From: Roseburia sp.
GTDB taxonomy: Bacteria > Bacillota > Clostridia > Christensenellales > Pumilibacteraceae
NCBI GenBank assembly: GCA_023665905.1
Contig: JAMPDA010000018.1
Location: forward strand, 1-35,156
DNA: 35,156 nucleotides
Reading direction: 5' to 3'
Part shown: piece after piece, positions 15,585 to 23,820 of the stretch
How positions within the stretch are numbered: position 1 is the stretch's first letter
Layout: each line of letters opens with the position of its first letter
Position numbers and translations under genes: made by a program
The notes under the pieces: model-generated
Told to the model about the DNA's origin: nothing
The model's input: only the letters and a program-made list of their open reading frames with translations
Databases searched by the model: none

Positions 15585-16220
15585 AGATTTCTCCGCTCCG
15601 CTCGCTGTCGCTCGCTCCGGTCGAAATGACAAGACGGTGGTTGGGCTGTTCTCGCTTTAAGTCGAAATGACAAGGTGGTGATGTCGTAATGTGAAGCGGT
15701 AAAACAAACTTCTTGTCATCTCGACCAAGCATTACGGAGCAATGCGCGTGGAGAGATCCAGGCGATCCGCCGCAGGGTGAAGCGGTAAAACAAACTTCTT
15801 GTCATCTTGACCAAGCATTGCGGAGCAATGCGCGTGGAGAGATCCAGGCGATCCGCCGCAGAATTGTAAAGCTGTTCCTTTGGCAATGCGGCGCTTGCGC
15901 GCCTGGATTTCTCCGCTCCGGTCGAAATGACAAAACGGTGGTTGGGCTGTTCTCGCTTTAAGTCGAAATAACAAGGAGTTGGTTGGGCGTTGTCGCAATA
16001 TGAAGCGGTAAAACAAACGTCATGTCATCTCGACCAAGCATTGCGGAGCAATGCGCGTGGAGAGATCCAGGCGATCTGCCGCAGGATGGTAAAGCTGTAC
16101 AATAATCATGCGGCGCTTGCGCGCCTGGATTTCTCCGCTACGCTCGCTAACGCTCGCTCCGGTCGAAATGACAAAACGGTGATTGAGCTTATCTCGCTTT
16201 AGGTCAAAATGACAAGGAGT
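15585..16220. repeat. Cluster of dispersed GTCATCTCGACC / GGTCGAAATGAC palindromic units
   Basis: The unit begins GTCATCTCGACCAAGC, contains the hairpin GCATTGC-GGA-GCAATGC, and reads on to GGAGAGATCCAGGCGAT. Its partner half reads CTGGATTTCTCCGC to GGTCGAAATGAC, the complement of the beginning. Complete two-half units lie at 15801-15931 and 16024-16172, each about 130-150 bp with inverted ends. Single halves lie at 15585-15631 and 15715-15775. The 15515-16277 gap contains nothing else I can support; short open frames inside it are translations of the repeat. Confidence 0.85.
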
Positions 16221-16277
16221 CGATTGGGCGTAGCCGCAGAATGGTTAAGCTGTAACGCATTTCGGCATACTATACCC

Positions 16278-17900
16278 GTGAAGGAAAAGGAAAACGGACA
16301 AAGGTCGTTCGGGCGGTCGGCGGTGCTGCTCGCCGCTATAGGTATCGTCGCAAAGCTCATCGGCGCGCTGTATCGCGTGCCGCTTACTAACATTGTCGGC
16401 GCGGAAGGTATGGGTCTGTATCAGATGGTCTTTCCGCTGTATACCGTGCTGTTGGCGTTTTGCGGCGGCGGCGTCACGAGCGCCGTGTCGCGCGTGTGCG
16501 CAAAATACACGTCGCGCGGCAACGACGCGGCGGCGCTTCGCGCGCTCAAGGCAGCGTTTGTGCCGCTCCTCGGCGTGTCGCTCGCTTCGGCTGCCGCAGT
16601 GGCGCTACTGAGAAACGTCATATCCGGTATTCAGGGCAATACGGCGGCGTCGGTCGCGTATCTCGCGCTTTCGCCGTCGCTGTTTTTCGCAAGCGGAATA
16701 AGCGTGCTTCGCGGATATTTTCAGGGCAGAGCGCAAATGCTGCCGAGCGGCATCAGTCAGCTCATCGAACAGAGCGTAAAGCTCGTTCTGGGCTTGTACT
16801 TGAGCCGCGTGCTCCTTCCGTACGGCGTGCAATACGCAGTGGCAGGCGCGCTGTGCGGCGTTTCCGCAAGCGAGCTCATTGCGCTCGTCTACTTGTTTAT
16901 ACGCTTTCTCGTCGTCAAGCGCAAGCGCGTTCGATACGTGCGAGTGTCCGTCGCCGCCGAAACCGCTTCGGAGTTTGCCGGACAGCCGTACGTGTCCGGC
17001 AAGGAGCTGTTGAAGGAACTGTACACGTTTGCGCTACCCGTCACGCTCGGCTCGCTCGTCATACCCATAACGCAGATGATAGACTCGGCGCTCGTCGTCA
17101 ATCTTTTGATGTACGGCGGAGTGGAGCGAGGCGAGGCGACCGCGCTTTTCGGACTGTTCGTAGGACCCGTCGGCACGCTGATAAACATGCCGTCGGTGGT
17201 CGTGTTGTCTATAGCGGTGGCGTTTCTGCCTGCCGTCACGTCCGCGGTCGAGCGCGGCGCGAGCGTCACTTCGATAACGCGCGACGCGGCTAAGTGGATA
17301 CTTCTGTTCGTCATACCCGTCACGGCGGCTTTTATGCTGTTCCCCAAAACCATATGCTCCGCGCTGTACAGCAGGGGACTGAGCACCGCTCAGCTCGATA
17401 TCGCCGCGCGGCTTTTGCGCGTACAGGCGATAAGCGTGTTTTACGTCGGGATATTGCAGTTTGCGACTACGGTGTTGCAGGGTCACAACAGAGCGCACAA
17501 GCCGGTGATAAACCTCGTCGTCGGCGCGTGCGTAAAAGTGGCGCTCACTCCCGTGCTCGTGCGCACGTTCGGCATAATCGGCGTTGCCGGCGCTACTGCG
17601 GCGTGCTATGCTGTCGCCGCGGCTCTTTCCGTGCGCTGTGCGTACAAGTGCGCGCCGGTAGGCGCGGACCTTCGCAAGGCGCTGTTCGTTCCGATTATAT
17701 TTACGGCGCTCGGTTGCGGCGCTTTTATAGGCGCGTATGCCGCGATATTCGGCGCGCACCTGCCCGTGCTGTGGAAAGCGGCTATCGCGGCTGCGGTGTT
17801 TATCGCGGTGTATGCAGTGGGCGTCACAGCGTGCGGAAGCGTGAACGTTCGCGCGTTCGTGCGCGCTATCGGCGCGAAAAAGCGCGGCGGCAAGCGGTAA
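16278..17900 (+). CDS. Oligosaccharide/lipid II flippase family protein (SpoVB/MurJ-like)
   Basis: 540 aa with about 14 membrane segments, of the MOP (MATE/MVF) superfamily. The first segment region SAVLLAAIGIVAKLIGALYR with PLTNIVGAEGMGLYQMVFPL is typical of SpoVB and related polysaccharide flippases, which move lipid-linked precursors across the membrane for cell-wall or spore-cortex synthesis. The sporulation context (SpoIIID nearby) makes a SpoVB-type role plausible, but a general lipid II or exopolysaccharide flippase is equally possible. The GTG at 16278 is preferred over an ATG at 16209, because the extra residues are encoded by repeat-cluster sequence. Its ribosome-binding site is poor, so the start is uncertain. 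Confidence 0.85.
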   Translation: MKEKENGQRSFGRSAVLLAAIGIVAKLIGALYRVPLTNIVGAEGMGLYQMVFPLYTVLLAFCGGGVTSAVSRVCAKYTSRGNDAAALRALKAAFVPLLGVSLASAAAVALLRNVISGIQGNTAASVAYLALSPSLFFASGISVLRGYFQGRAQMLPSGISQLIEQSVKLVLGLYLSRVLLPYGVQYAVAGALCGVSASELIALVYLFIRFLVVKRKRVRYVRVSVAAETASEFAGQPYVSGKELLKELYTFALPVTLGSLVIPITQMIDSALVVNLLMYGGVERGEATALFGLFVGPVGTLINMPSVVVLSIAVAFLPAVTSAVERGASVTSITRDAAKWILLFVIPVTAAFMLFPKTICSALYSRGLSTAQLDIAARLLRVQAISVFYVGILQFATTVLQGHNRAHKPVINLVVGACVKVALTPVLVRTFGIIGVAGATAACYAVAAALSVRCAYKCAPVGADLRKALFVPIIFTALGCGAFIGAYAAIFGAHLPVLWKAAIAAAVFIAVYAVGVTACGSVNVRAFVRAIGAKKRGGKR

Positions 17901-17929
17901 AAATATCCGGTTTTGCCTTGCATTAAAAT

Positions 17930-18061
17930 AAATTAGGTATTATACCTGTGGCAAGCCACGGTACACCCTACGGGTGTTCCGACGCAAGCGGCGGTGTATT
18001 ACACCAAATTTGTCCACGTCGCAAATTTGCCCTTGCAAGCAAGCAAATTTGCTCCTCGAAT
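17930..18061 (+). repeat. Hairpin-rich repeat element, copy D
   Basis: Nearly the same as copy B: AATTAGGTATTATACC, then hairpins GTGG-CAAG-CCAC and ACACCC-TAC-GGGTGT, and a partly mismatched third hairpin. A tail with two GCAAATTTGC palindromes follows, ending GCTCCTCGAAT. It lies between the flippase and the serS promoter. Confidence 0.8.
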
Positions 18062-18085
18062 CATAGATAACCGTTCTAAAAACTG

Positions 18086-18114
18086 TTGATTTTCGCAAAC
18101 GTTTGGTATATAAT
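18086..18114 (+). promoter_or_regulatory. Sigma-A promoter for serS
   Basis: TTGATT, 17-bp spacer, TATAAT (18109-18114). The leader would be only about 22 nt, which leaves no room for a T-box. Confidence 0.85.
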
Positions 18115-18142
18115 TAAGTGGTACTTTCGGAGAGGAATTTTT

Positions 18143-19414
18143 ATGATAGACATTAACATTATACGCAACGATCCTGCGGCCGTAACGGCGGCGCTCAAAA
18201 AACGCGGCTACGACGCCGATCTCGACGGCATACTTCGCTTGGACGGCGAGCGCAGGGACATAATCGGGCGCACCGAGGCGCTCAAGGCGGAAAAGAACAG
18301 AGTTAGCGCCGAGATCCCGAAACTCAAAAAGAGCGGTCAGTCGGTAGAGCCTATTTTTGCCCAAATGCGCAAGCTGGGCGAGCAGATTGACGCCAACGAC
18401 GTGACGCTCAAGTCCGTGGAGGAACAGCTCCGTCACGCCCTTCTGTGCCTGCCAAATCTGCCCGACGCCGACGTCGTGTCCGGCGGAAAGGAAAACAACG
18501 AGGTAATAAAGGTCTGGGGTAAAAAGCCGGAGTTCGGGTTCGAGATAAAAAATCACGTGGAGCTTTGCGAAAGCCTTAAGCTCATCGATTACGAGCGCGG
18601 CGTCAAACTCGCCGGAAACGGGTCGTGGCTGTACACCGGTCGCGGCGCGATGCTCGAATGGGCGCTACTGAACTACTTTATCAAGACGCACATAAGCGAC
18701 GGGTACACCTTTGTCCTGCCGCCGCACATGCTCAATTACGAGTGCGGCTTGGGCGCAGGACAGTTCCCGAAGTTCGAGGACGACGTGTATCGCATAGAAA
18801 CGGAAGGCGGCGCGGCGCGCAGGTTTTTACTGCCGACGGCGGAAACGGCGCTCGTCAATATGTATCGCGGCGAAATAATACCGGCAAACGAACTGCCCAA
18901 AAAGCTGTTTGCGTACACTCCGTGCTATCGCAAGGAAGCAGGTAGCTATCGCGCGGAAGAGCGCGGCATGATACGCGGTCATCAATTCGATAAGGTGGAA
19001 ATGGTGCAGATAACGACGCCCGAAACGTCCGCTGCCGCTTTCGAGGAATTGCTCGGCAAGGCATGCGCGCTCGTCGAGGGCTTGGGACTGCACTACAGGC
19101 TGAGCAAGCTTGCCGCCGCGGACTGCTCCGCGTCCATGGCGCGCACATACGACATCGAGGTGTGGATCCCGTCCATGGGCATATACAAAGAGGTAAGCTC
19201 CGTGTCCAACGCCAACGACTATCAGGCGCGGCGAAACATGACGCGCTATCGCGGCGAGGACGGCAAAGTCAATTTCGTGCACACGCTCAACGGCTCCGGA
19301 CTTGCCACGTCGCGCATACTGCCTGCGATAGTGGAGCAGTTCCAAAACGCCGACGGCTCCGTATCCGTGCCTAAAGTGCTGCAAGAGTTTGTCGGAACAG
19401 ACACATTGAGGTAA
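18143..19414 (+). CDS. serS: Seryl-tRNA synthetase
   Basis: 423 aa, normal length. It charges tRNA-Ser with serine; tRNA-Sec would also be a substrate if present. Residues 1-110 are the helical tRNA-binding arm (long coiled coil including EALKAEKNRVSAEIPKLKK). The class II core has motif 2 CYRKEAGSYRAEERGMIRGH followed by QFDKVEM, and motif 3 TLNGSGLATSRILPAIVEQF. GAGAGG precedes the ATG at 18143. A longer frame upstream overlaps the promoter and is rejected. It is the first gene of a possible operon running to 22395. Confidence 0.97.
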   Translation: MIDINIIRNDPAAVTAALKKRGYDADLDGILRLDGERRDIIGRTEALKAEKNRVSAEIPKLKKSGQSVEPIFAQMRKLGEQIDANDVTLKSVEEQLRHALLCLPNLPDADVVSGGKENNEVIKVWGKKPEFGFEIKNHVELCESLKLIDYERGVKLAGNGSWLYTGRGAMLEWALLNYFIKTHISDGYTFVLPPHMLNYECGLGAGQFPKFEDDVYRIETEGGAARRFLLPTAETALVNMYRGEIIPANELPKKLFAYTPCYRKEAGSYRAEERGMIRGHQFDKVEMVQITTPETSAAAFEELLGKACALVEGLGLHYRLSKLAAADCSASMARTYDIEVWIPSMGIYKEVSSVSNANDYQARRNMTRYRGEDGKVNFVHTLNGSGLATSRILPAIVEQFQNADGSVSVPKVLQEFVGTDTLR

Positions 19415-19416
19415 CT

Positions 19417-19758
19417 ATGTTTGAAAGAAAAAGACACGATCGCTTTTCGGGCGACGACGAACTTAATTTGACCAAGTACAGCGAGAAGTACATTCTCCCG
19501 ACGGACGGCGGACAGCCTGCCTCCGATTTCTACACGCCTATGCCGCAGAGCGAACCGGCGCCGCAGAGCGCGGTTTCAGCTTCCGCTTCCGCTATCCCCG
19601 TAGCGACGGCGCAGTCGGATAGCGGCGAACGCCCGATGGTCTTTGCCGTAAAGAGCCACAGAAACATGTACGTCTACGAATATTCGGACAGGCTCGAATA
19701 TTATTTGCGCACCGAGAACGGCATGTTCCTGTACAACAGGGAAGCCAAAAACAGGTAA
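19417..19758 (+). CDS. Small protein of unknown function
   Basis: 113 aa, not recognised. The N-terminal 30 residues are charged (MFERKRHDRFSGDDELNLTK). The middle (residues 36-70) is a Pro/Ala/Ser/Gln-rich, probably disordered linker (PQSAVSASASAIPVATAQ). The C-terminal 45 residues look folded and aromatic-rich (NMYVYEYSDRLEYYLRTENG). There is no signal peptide or membrane segment. The start is 2 bp after the serS stop codon, with GAGG overlapping the end of serS. The stop overlaps the ATG of the following GH3-like gene, so translation is probably coupled on both sides. Confidence 0.7.
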   Translation: MFERKRHDRFSGDDELNLTKYSEKYILPTDGGQPASDFYTPMPQSEPAPQSAVSASASAIPVATAQSDSGERPMVFAVKSHRNMYVYEYSDRLEYYLRTENGMFLYNREAKNR

Positions 19759-21746
19759 TGGATATAGAAAGGATACGCAGCGCGATCTCGCAGATGAAGC
19801 TTCAGGACAAAGTCTTGCTTATCGGCGGCGCATCTGATACCGTCGAGCTTGCAAGACCGAAGCTCGAAAGCGTTGCGCTTGCCGATCCGGACGCGCTGTC
19901 GCCGTATTTTGCCGCAGAGCCGAGTTTTCTTGCGCTCGGCTGTGCTTTTTCCGAAGAATTAGCGGCTTCCGTGTCCAAAGCGCGCGCGGTTGACGCCGCG
20001 CGAAGCAGACACACGTTTGCGGGAACGGCGCCGTGCGGACTGTTGCGCGATCCAATGCGTGCGGACGGCAGCGGATTCTTTTCCGAAGACCCGTTTCTTG
20101 CCGCACGTCTTTTAAAAAGCTATGCGTCGGCAGGGGTCTTGGGCTACGTCTTTACGGACGCGCTCGGTCAGGGCAGGTTTACGAATCGCACGGTAGACGC
20201 ACGCGCTCTTAACGAACTGTATCTGTATCCGCTCGCAAAGGCGGGAAAGCACGCCGCGGCGTTGCAGCTCGACGGCGGATATCTGAACGGCGAAAACGTG
20301 TGTACGTCGCGCGCGATAGGGGATATGTACGCGCAGTACATAAATAAAGACGCGATGATCGTTACGCAGTACCGTTTCGGCGACGCGATAGACGGCGTGT
20401 GCGGCAGCGGCGCTTATCTTTTGGGCGCGGACGGCGCGGACAAAAAGAGAATAGCGCGCGCCGTCGAAAGCGGAGCGGTCATAGAAAACAAGCTCAACCA
20501 CTGTTTGGAGCGCACGTTCGCTACGATAGTTAATACGCATGAGTTTTACAAAAAGCCGTTCGATCGCAGTGCGCCCGATATTTCCGCCGCGGAGCTTGCC
20601 GTATCAACTTCGGTGCTGCTGAAAAACGACGGAGCGCTCCCGACCCACGTCAAAAACATGACTATTTTCGGCGACACGAAAATGTTTGACGACGGCGAAA
20701 AATATTCGCTCATTCCCATCAAGCACGCACACAGATCGTACGGCGCATTCAATGTTTTTTTGATAACCGATTACGAAAACGGCGGCGTCGATCCGGCGGT
20801 GCAGAGCGCCGTGTATTCGGTTGCGTCCGTTTCGCCCACCGTGGTCGTGCTGTGCGGCGCGTGCGCTACGCCTTTTCCGCTCGACGACAGGATAAATGCA
20901 CTGCTGTTTGCGCCGTATTGTCCAAAGGTGTCGGCAGTAGTCGCCATGCTCACAAAGACCGCGCCGCGCGGAAGACTGCCTTTCAGCTGGTGTCGCGAGC
21001 GCGAGGCGTATCCTTGCAACAATAAAAAGTATGCGAGCCGCGGCGATTTCCGCTACGAGTCGGTGTATAACGGGCACTTGCTTTTCGATAACTACAAATC
21101 GGACGTGCAATATCCGTTCGGGCACGGGCTGGATTACACCGAGTACGAGATGTCGCGGTTGCGCTTGAGCAGCGACGGAAGCAAGATAAGCGTCGGGTTC
21201 GTCGTAAAAAACGTCGGCGCGTGTGCCGGCGAGGCGGTGTGCCAAGCGTATATCACGTTGCTCGACGGGCGCGTTTACGGCATATCCAAGCGGCTCGCGG
21301 CGTTTAAGCGCGTTCGCCTCGAAAAAACCGAAAACGCCGATATCACGCTCGAAATAGATTTGAACGACGTCGCCGCCGTGTACGACGAGAATAACGGCAC
21401 ATTCGTGCTCGCCGGCGGAAAGTATCGCGTGGATGTCGGCTTTTCGTCCGCGGACATACGCGTCAGCGGTATCGCAAAAGCGCCTGTGGGCAAGTGCAAA
21501 AAAGTCGGGCTTCCGTCAAGCCTCGCGCCGACGTATTACAAGACGGGCGAGCTGTTTTCGCCGACTGCGCCCGAGATCGAGCGGTTGCTCAAAGTCCCGT
21601 TTATCAAAAAACCGGACGAGCGTCCCGACATTGCGCCGCCGTCGCCGGCTTTTGTAAAAAAGCTCTCCAAAAAGGCGGAAAAGACGGTGCCGCCGCGGCT
21701 GCAGCCCGTCGTTAAGTATAAAATTTCCGCAACACCCGAACGGTAA
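19758..21746 (+). CDS. Glycoside hydrolase family 3-like protein lacking the usual nucleophile
   Basis: 662 aa with the order of a GH3 beta-glucosidase: a TIM-barrel-like region (about 1-260), an alpha/beta sandwich domain (about 270-440), and a fibronectin III-like domain whose entry (FGHGLDYTEYEMSRLRLSSD) and core (GFVVKNVGACAGEAVCQAYI) are highly characteristic. No signal peptide is present, so it is cytoplasmic. In GH3 enzymes the catalytic nucleophile is the Asp of a V-x-[ST]-D-W motif, preceded by a KH[FY] motif. Here the corresponding stretch reads MIVTQYRFGDAIDG (around residues 200-213), with Gln at the Asp position, and KHF is not seen. It may be a pseudoenzyme with a sugar-binding or structural role, or use another residue. 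A lysine-rich tail (about 610-662) extends beyond the FnIII-like domain. Confidence 0.8.
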   Translation: MDIERIRSAISQMKLQDKVLLIGGASDTVELARPKLESVALADPDALSPYFAAEPSFLALGCAFSEELAASVSKARAVDAARSRHTFAGTAPCGLLRDPMRADGSGFFSEDPFLAARLLKSYASAGVLGYVFTDALGQGRFTNRTVDARALNELYLYPLAKAGKHAAALQLDGGYLNGENVCTSRAIGDMYAQYINKDAMIVTQYRFGDAIDGVCGSGAYLLGADGADKKRIARAVESGAVIENKLNHCLERTFATIVNTHEFYKKPFDRSAPDISAAELAVSTSVLLKNDGALPTHVKNMTIFGDTKMFDDGEKYSLIPIKHAHRSYGAFNVFLITDYENGGVDPAVQSAVYSVASVSPTVVVLCGACATPFPLDDRINALLFAPYCPKVSAVVAMLTKTAPRGRLPFSWCREREAYPCNNKKYASRGDFRYESVYNGHLLFDNYKSDVQYPFGHGLDYTEYEMSRLRLSSDGSKISVGFVVKNVGACAGEAVCQAYITLLDGRVYGISKRLAAFKRVRLEKTENADITLEIDLNDVAAVYDENNGTFVLAGGKYRVDVGFSSADIRVSGIAKAPVGKCKKVGLPSSLAPTYYKTGELFSPTAPEIERLLKVPFIKKPDERPDIAPPSPAFVKKLSKKAEKTVPPRLQPVVKYKISATPER

Positions 21747-21762
21747 TAATAAGGAACGCGAC

Positions 21763-22395
21763 ATGGAAAGAAAAATGAAAAACGACGGCGAAACGCGCAT
21801 TTATATCGACGCGCCGTCGCCTGCCGAGCGCGAGCGGCGCAGGCTGTTACTGAAAAAATTGAACTACGAGTGCGAAACGCGGGTGGAGCGCGAAAGCGTG
21901 GCGCGCGAGCTGTTCGGCGGAGTGGGTAAAGACCTCATAAACGTAACGCCGCTGTTTTACTGCGATTACGGCTACAATATTTTCGTCGGCGATCGGTTTT
22001 ACAGCAATTACAATCTGACTGTCTTGGACTGTGCGAAAGTGACGATAGGCAATAACGTGTATATCGCGCCGAACGTCGGCATTTATGCCGTAGGGCACCC
22101 GATAGACAGCGTCATGCGCAAAGCCGGTTACGAATACTGCGCGCCGATAACGATAGGCAACGATGTTTGGATAGGCGGACATGTGGTGATAAACCCGGGC
22201 GTTACGATAGGCGACAACGTCGTCATCGGCAGTGGGTCGGTGGTGACGCACGACATAGAAAGCGGCGTCGTCGCCGTCGGAAATCCGTGCAGAGCGCTCC
22301 GCAAAATAGACGAGCGCGACAGAAAGTATTACTTTAAAGACCGCGAGTATCCGCGCGGCATGGTGGAAGAAACGTACAAAAAATTCAAGATATAA
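21763..22395 (+). CDS. Sugar O-acetyltransferase, maltose/galactoside acetyltransferase family
   Basis: 210 aa with a left-handed beta-helix (hexapeptide repeats) and the Maa/LacA layout. The helical N-terminus (AERERRRLLLKKLNYECETR) is followed by PLFYCDYGYNIFVGDRFYSN, NVYIAPNVGIYAVGHPID with the catalytic His in GHP, and coils ITIGNDVWIGGHVVINPGVT and IGDNVVIGSGSVVTHDI, ending VAVGNPCRALRKI. It acetylates a sugar hydroxyl from acetyl-CoA; the acceptor cannot be deduced. It lies 16 bp after the GH3-like gene and is probably cotranscribed with it. Confidence 0.92.
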   Translation: MERKMKNDGETRIYIDAPSPAERERRRLLLKKLNYECETRVERESVARELFGGVGKDLINVTPLFYCDYGYNIFVGDRFYSNYNLTVLDCAKVTIGNNVYIAPNVGIYAVGHPIDSVMRKAGYEYCAPITIGNDVWIGGHVVINPGVTIGDNVVIGSGSVVTHDIESGVVAVGNPCRALRKIDERDRKYYFKDREYPRGMVEETYKKFKI

Positions 22396-22451
22396 GGCGT
22401 GTATCGCTTTAGCGCCGCGCCCGCTTTCCCGCGAAAAATTAACGATAAAGG

Positions 22452-22497
22452 AAAAACGAAAACCGACCAACACGATATGTGTTCGTCGGTTTTCGAA
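22452..22497 (-). terminator. Terminator of SRP RNA transcript
   Basis: On the minus strand CGAAAACCGACGAACAC pairs with GTGTTGGTCGGTTTTCG around a 5-base loop (17 positions, one mismatch), followed by TTTTT (22456-22452). Confidence 0.9.
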
Positions 22498-22516
22498 TAC
22501 TGCGCGCCGTCTTTGA

Positions 22517-22768
22517 TAAAACGCACCGAAGCGTTCTTCCGTCGGTTAACTCCGCTAAAGCTACCTTGTGGCACACGGCACATCTTGCTTAGTGCTGCTG
22601 CGGTCAAGCCCTGACACGGTTCACAAGCAGTCGTTGCACAAGACCTTAACATCAACGCCACCTAACGGTAACAGACCTCCCATACGCAAACCGAGGACGG
22701 TGTTCGACCCTACTGTAGCGGATTGTAGGTTACAGAGCGCCGCTGATTCTCCGTCTAGCGCAGTACGG
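22517..22768 (-). ncRNA. ffs: Signal recognition particle RNA, long form with Alu domain
   Basis: Read on the minus strand, the sequence follows the B. subtilis scRNA layout. A 5' Alu region (GGGTCGAA and GGAGGTCTGTTACC segments) is followed by TTAGGTGGCGTTGATGTTAA and GCAACGACTGCTTGTGAACC. The conserved domain IV is GTGTCAGG...AGCAGCAC (22590-22620), then ATGTGCCGTGTGCCACAAGG and the closing region. The ends pair as CGTACTG/CGGTGCG. Domain IV binds Ffh, and the RNA is required for co-translational membrane targeting. The apical part reads GCTTGACCGC, not the classical TCCGGAAGGA. Ends are estimates from pairing and promoter position. Confidence 0.92.
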
Positions 22769-22770
22769 GT

Positions 22771-22799
22771 ATTATACGTCATTCGGCGGAAAAAATCAA
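22771..22799 (-). promoter_or_regulatory. Sigma-A promoter for SRP RNA
   Basis: On the minus strand: TTGATT (22799-22794), 17-bp spacer, TATAAT (22776-22771). The RNA 5' end lies a few bases downstream. Confidence 0.88.
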
Positions 22800-22861
22800 G
22801 CGTTTGCGCAAGATATCGGAGAATTTTCCGCGCGTGCGATATGGCGAGTCTGCGTAAATGC

Positions 22862-22890
22862 TTGACAGCGCGCGCGCCGCTTTGTAAAAT
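22862..22890 (+). promoter_or_regulatory. Sigma-A promoter for marR-type gene
   Basis: TTGACA, 17-bp spacer, TAAAAT (22885-22890). It is divergent from the SRP RNA promoter. Confidence 0.85.
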
Positions 22891-22910
22891 ACAAGCGGAG
22901 AGTGATCGTC

Positions 22911-23393
22911 ATGGAAAAAGTATTCGAGCATTTTACCGTTTCGATATTAAAGCTGAATAAGCTCGTGCAGAGAATAAAGGCTATCGAGATGGCGGAGTTC
23001 GGGCTTAAGGGCATACACGTGATGTGCGCATACTATCTTACCGAGCACGCCGACGGGCTTACCGCGAGCGAGCTGTCGAAGTACACGCTCGAGGACAAGG
23101 CGGCGATATCTCGCGCGCTGTCGCAGCTTAAAAAGAAAGGCTTTGTAAGCTACGACGAAAAGACGTACAACGCTAAGATCACGCTCACGGACGCGGGCAA
23201 AAGCTTCGCCGCGGCGGTCATGGAAAAAGCCGATAGGGCTGTCGCCGCCGGCAGCGCCGATCAGACGGAAGACGAGCGCCTTGATTTTTACAAAAAACTG
23301 TCCGATATAGTGGATAATCTCGAAGCGTATCTCGATACGCTCGCGACGTCGCATGCATCGCGTGATACGGGCTGCGTGCGGCGCGACAGTTAG
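22911..23393 (+). CDS. MarR-family transcriptional regulator
   Basis: 160 aa, winged helix-turn-helix of the MarR type. An N-terminal dimerisation helix (HFTVSILKLNKLVQRIKA) leads to the recognition region ELSKYTLEDKAAISRALSQL with KKKGFVSYD, and the wing TYNAKITLTDAGKSFAA; a C-terminal dimerisation helix follows. MarR proteins usually repress a neighbouring gene and respond to small ligands. No obvious partner is adjacent, so autoregulation or a distant target is likely. CGGAGAG lies 8 nt before the ATG at 22911, and the GTG at 22902 is rejected because it overlaps that site. The C-terminal 10 residues (SRDTGCVRRDS) look unstructured. Confidence 0.9.
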   Translation: MEKVFEHFTVSILKLNKLVQRIKAIEMAEFGLKGIHVMCAYYLTEHADGLTASELSKYTLEDKAAISRALSQLKKKGFVSYDEKTYNAKITLTDAGKSFAAAVMEKADRAVAAGSADQTEDERLDFYKKLSDIVDNLEAYLDTLATSHASRDTGCVRRDS

Positions 23394-23553
23394 GTCGTGT
23401 AGGTGGGTCTACACTCCCGTCACTGCCGCACCGCCAGCTGCCCGTCTGACGCGCGCCTGCGCCGTCGCGCTACACGGCTCTTCTGTGCTTAGTAGTAAGT
23501 AAAAATCGCGTGCTTAACTACAAGTAATAATTGCGCGGCACAACAAACGTCAT

Positions 23554-23800
23554 GTCATCTCGACCAAGCATTGCGGAGCAATGCGCGTGGAGAGATCTTT
23601 GGCGTAGCCGCAGGGTTGTGCGGTTTTATTATAGCTTTACAATAACCATGCGCGGCAAAGCCGCTGGATTTCTCCGCTCACTGCGTTCGCTCCGGTCGAA
23701 ATGACATAGGTAATTACTTGTAAAGCCTATTTATGTCACCTCGACCGGAGCGCGTTAGCGCGTAGCGGAGAGGTCTAGACGAACCGCCGCAAGGTAGAGC
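23554..23800. repeat. Dispersed palindromic repeat units
   Basis: One complete unit, 23554-23705, runs from GTCATCTCGACCAAGC to GGTCGAAATGAC. A variant half follows at about 23733-23800 (GTCACCTCGACCGGAGCGC to GAACCGCCGCAAGG). Together with unrecognised sequence at 23394-23553 they fill the gap between marR and the recombinase; I see no gene there. Confidence 0.8.
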
Positions 23801-23820
23801 GGCACGACCGCATGTTCTTA

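Noticed and set aside
16209..16277. N-terminal extension of the flippase from ATG 16209
   Set aside because: The extra 23 residues are encoded by repeat-cluster sequence and resemble no flippase N-terminus.
18061..18142. T-box riboswitch upstream of serS (and likewise lysS, ileS)
   Set aside because: The serS leader is about 22 nt, lysS is 29 bp from greA and ileS is 8 bp from the preceding gene. There is no room and no T-box core.
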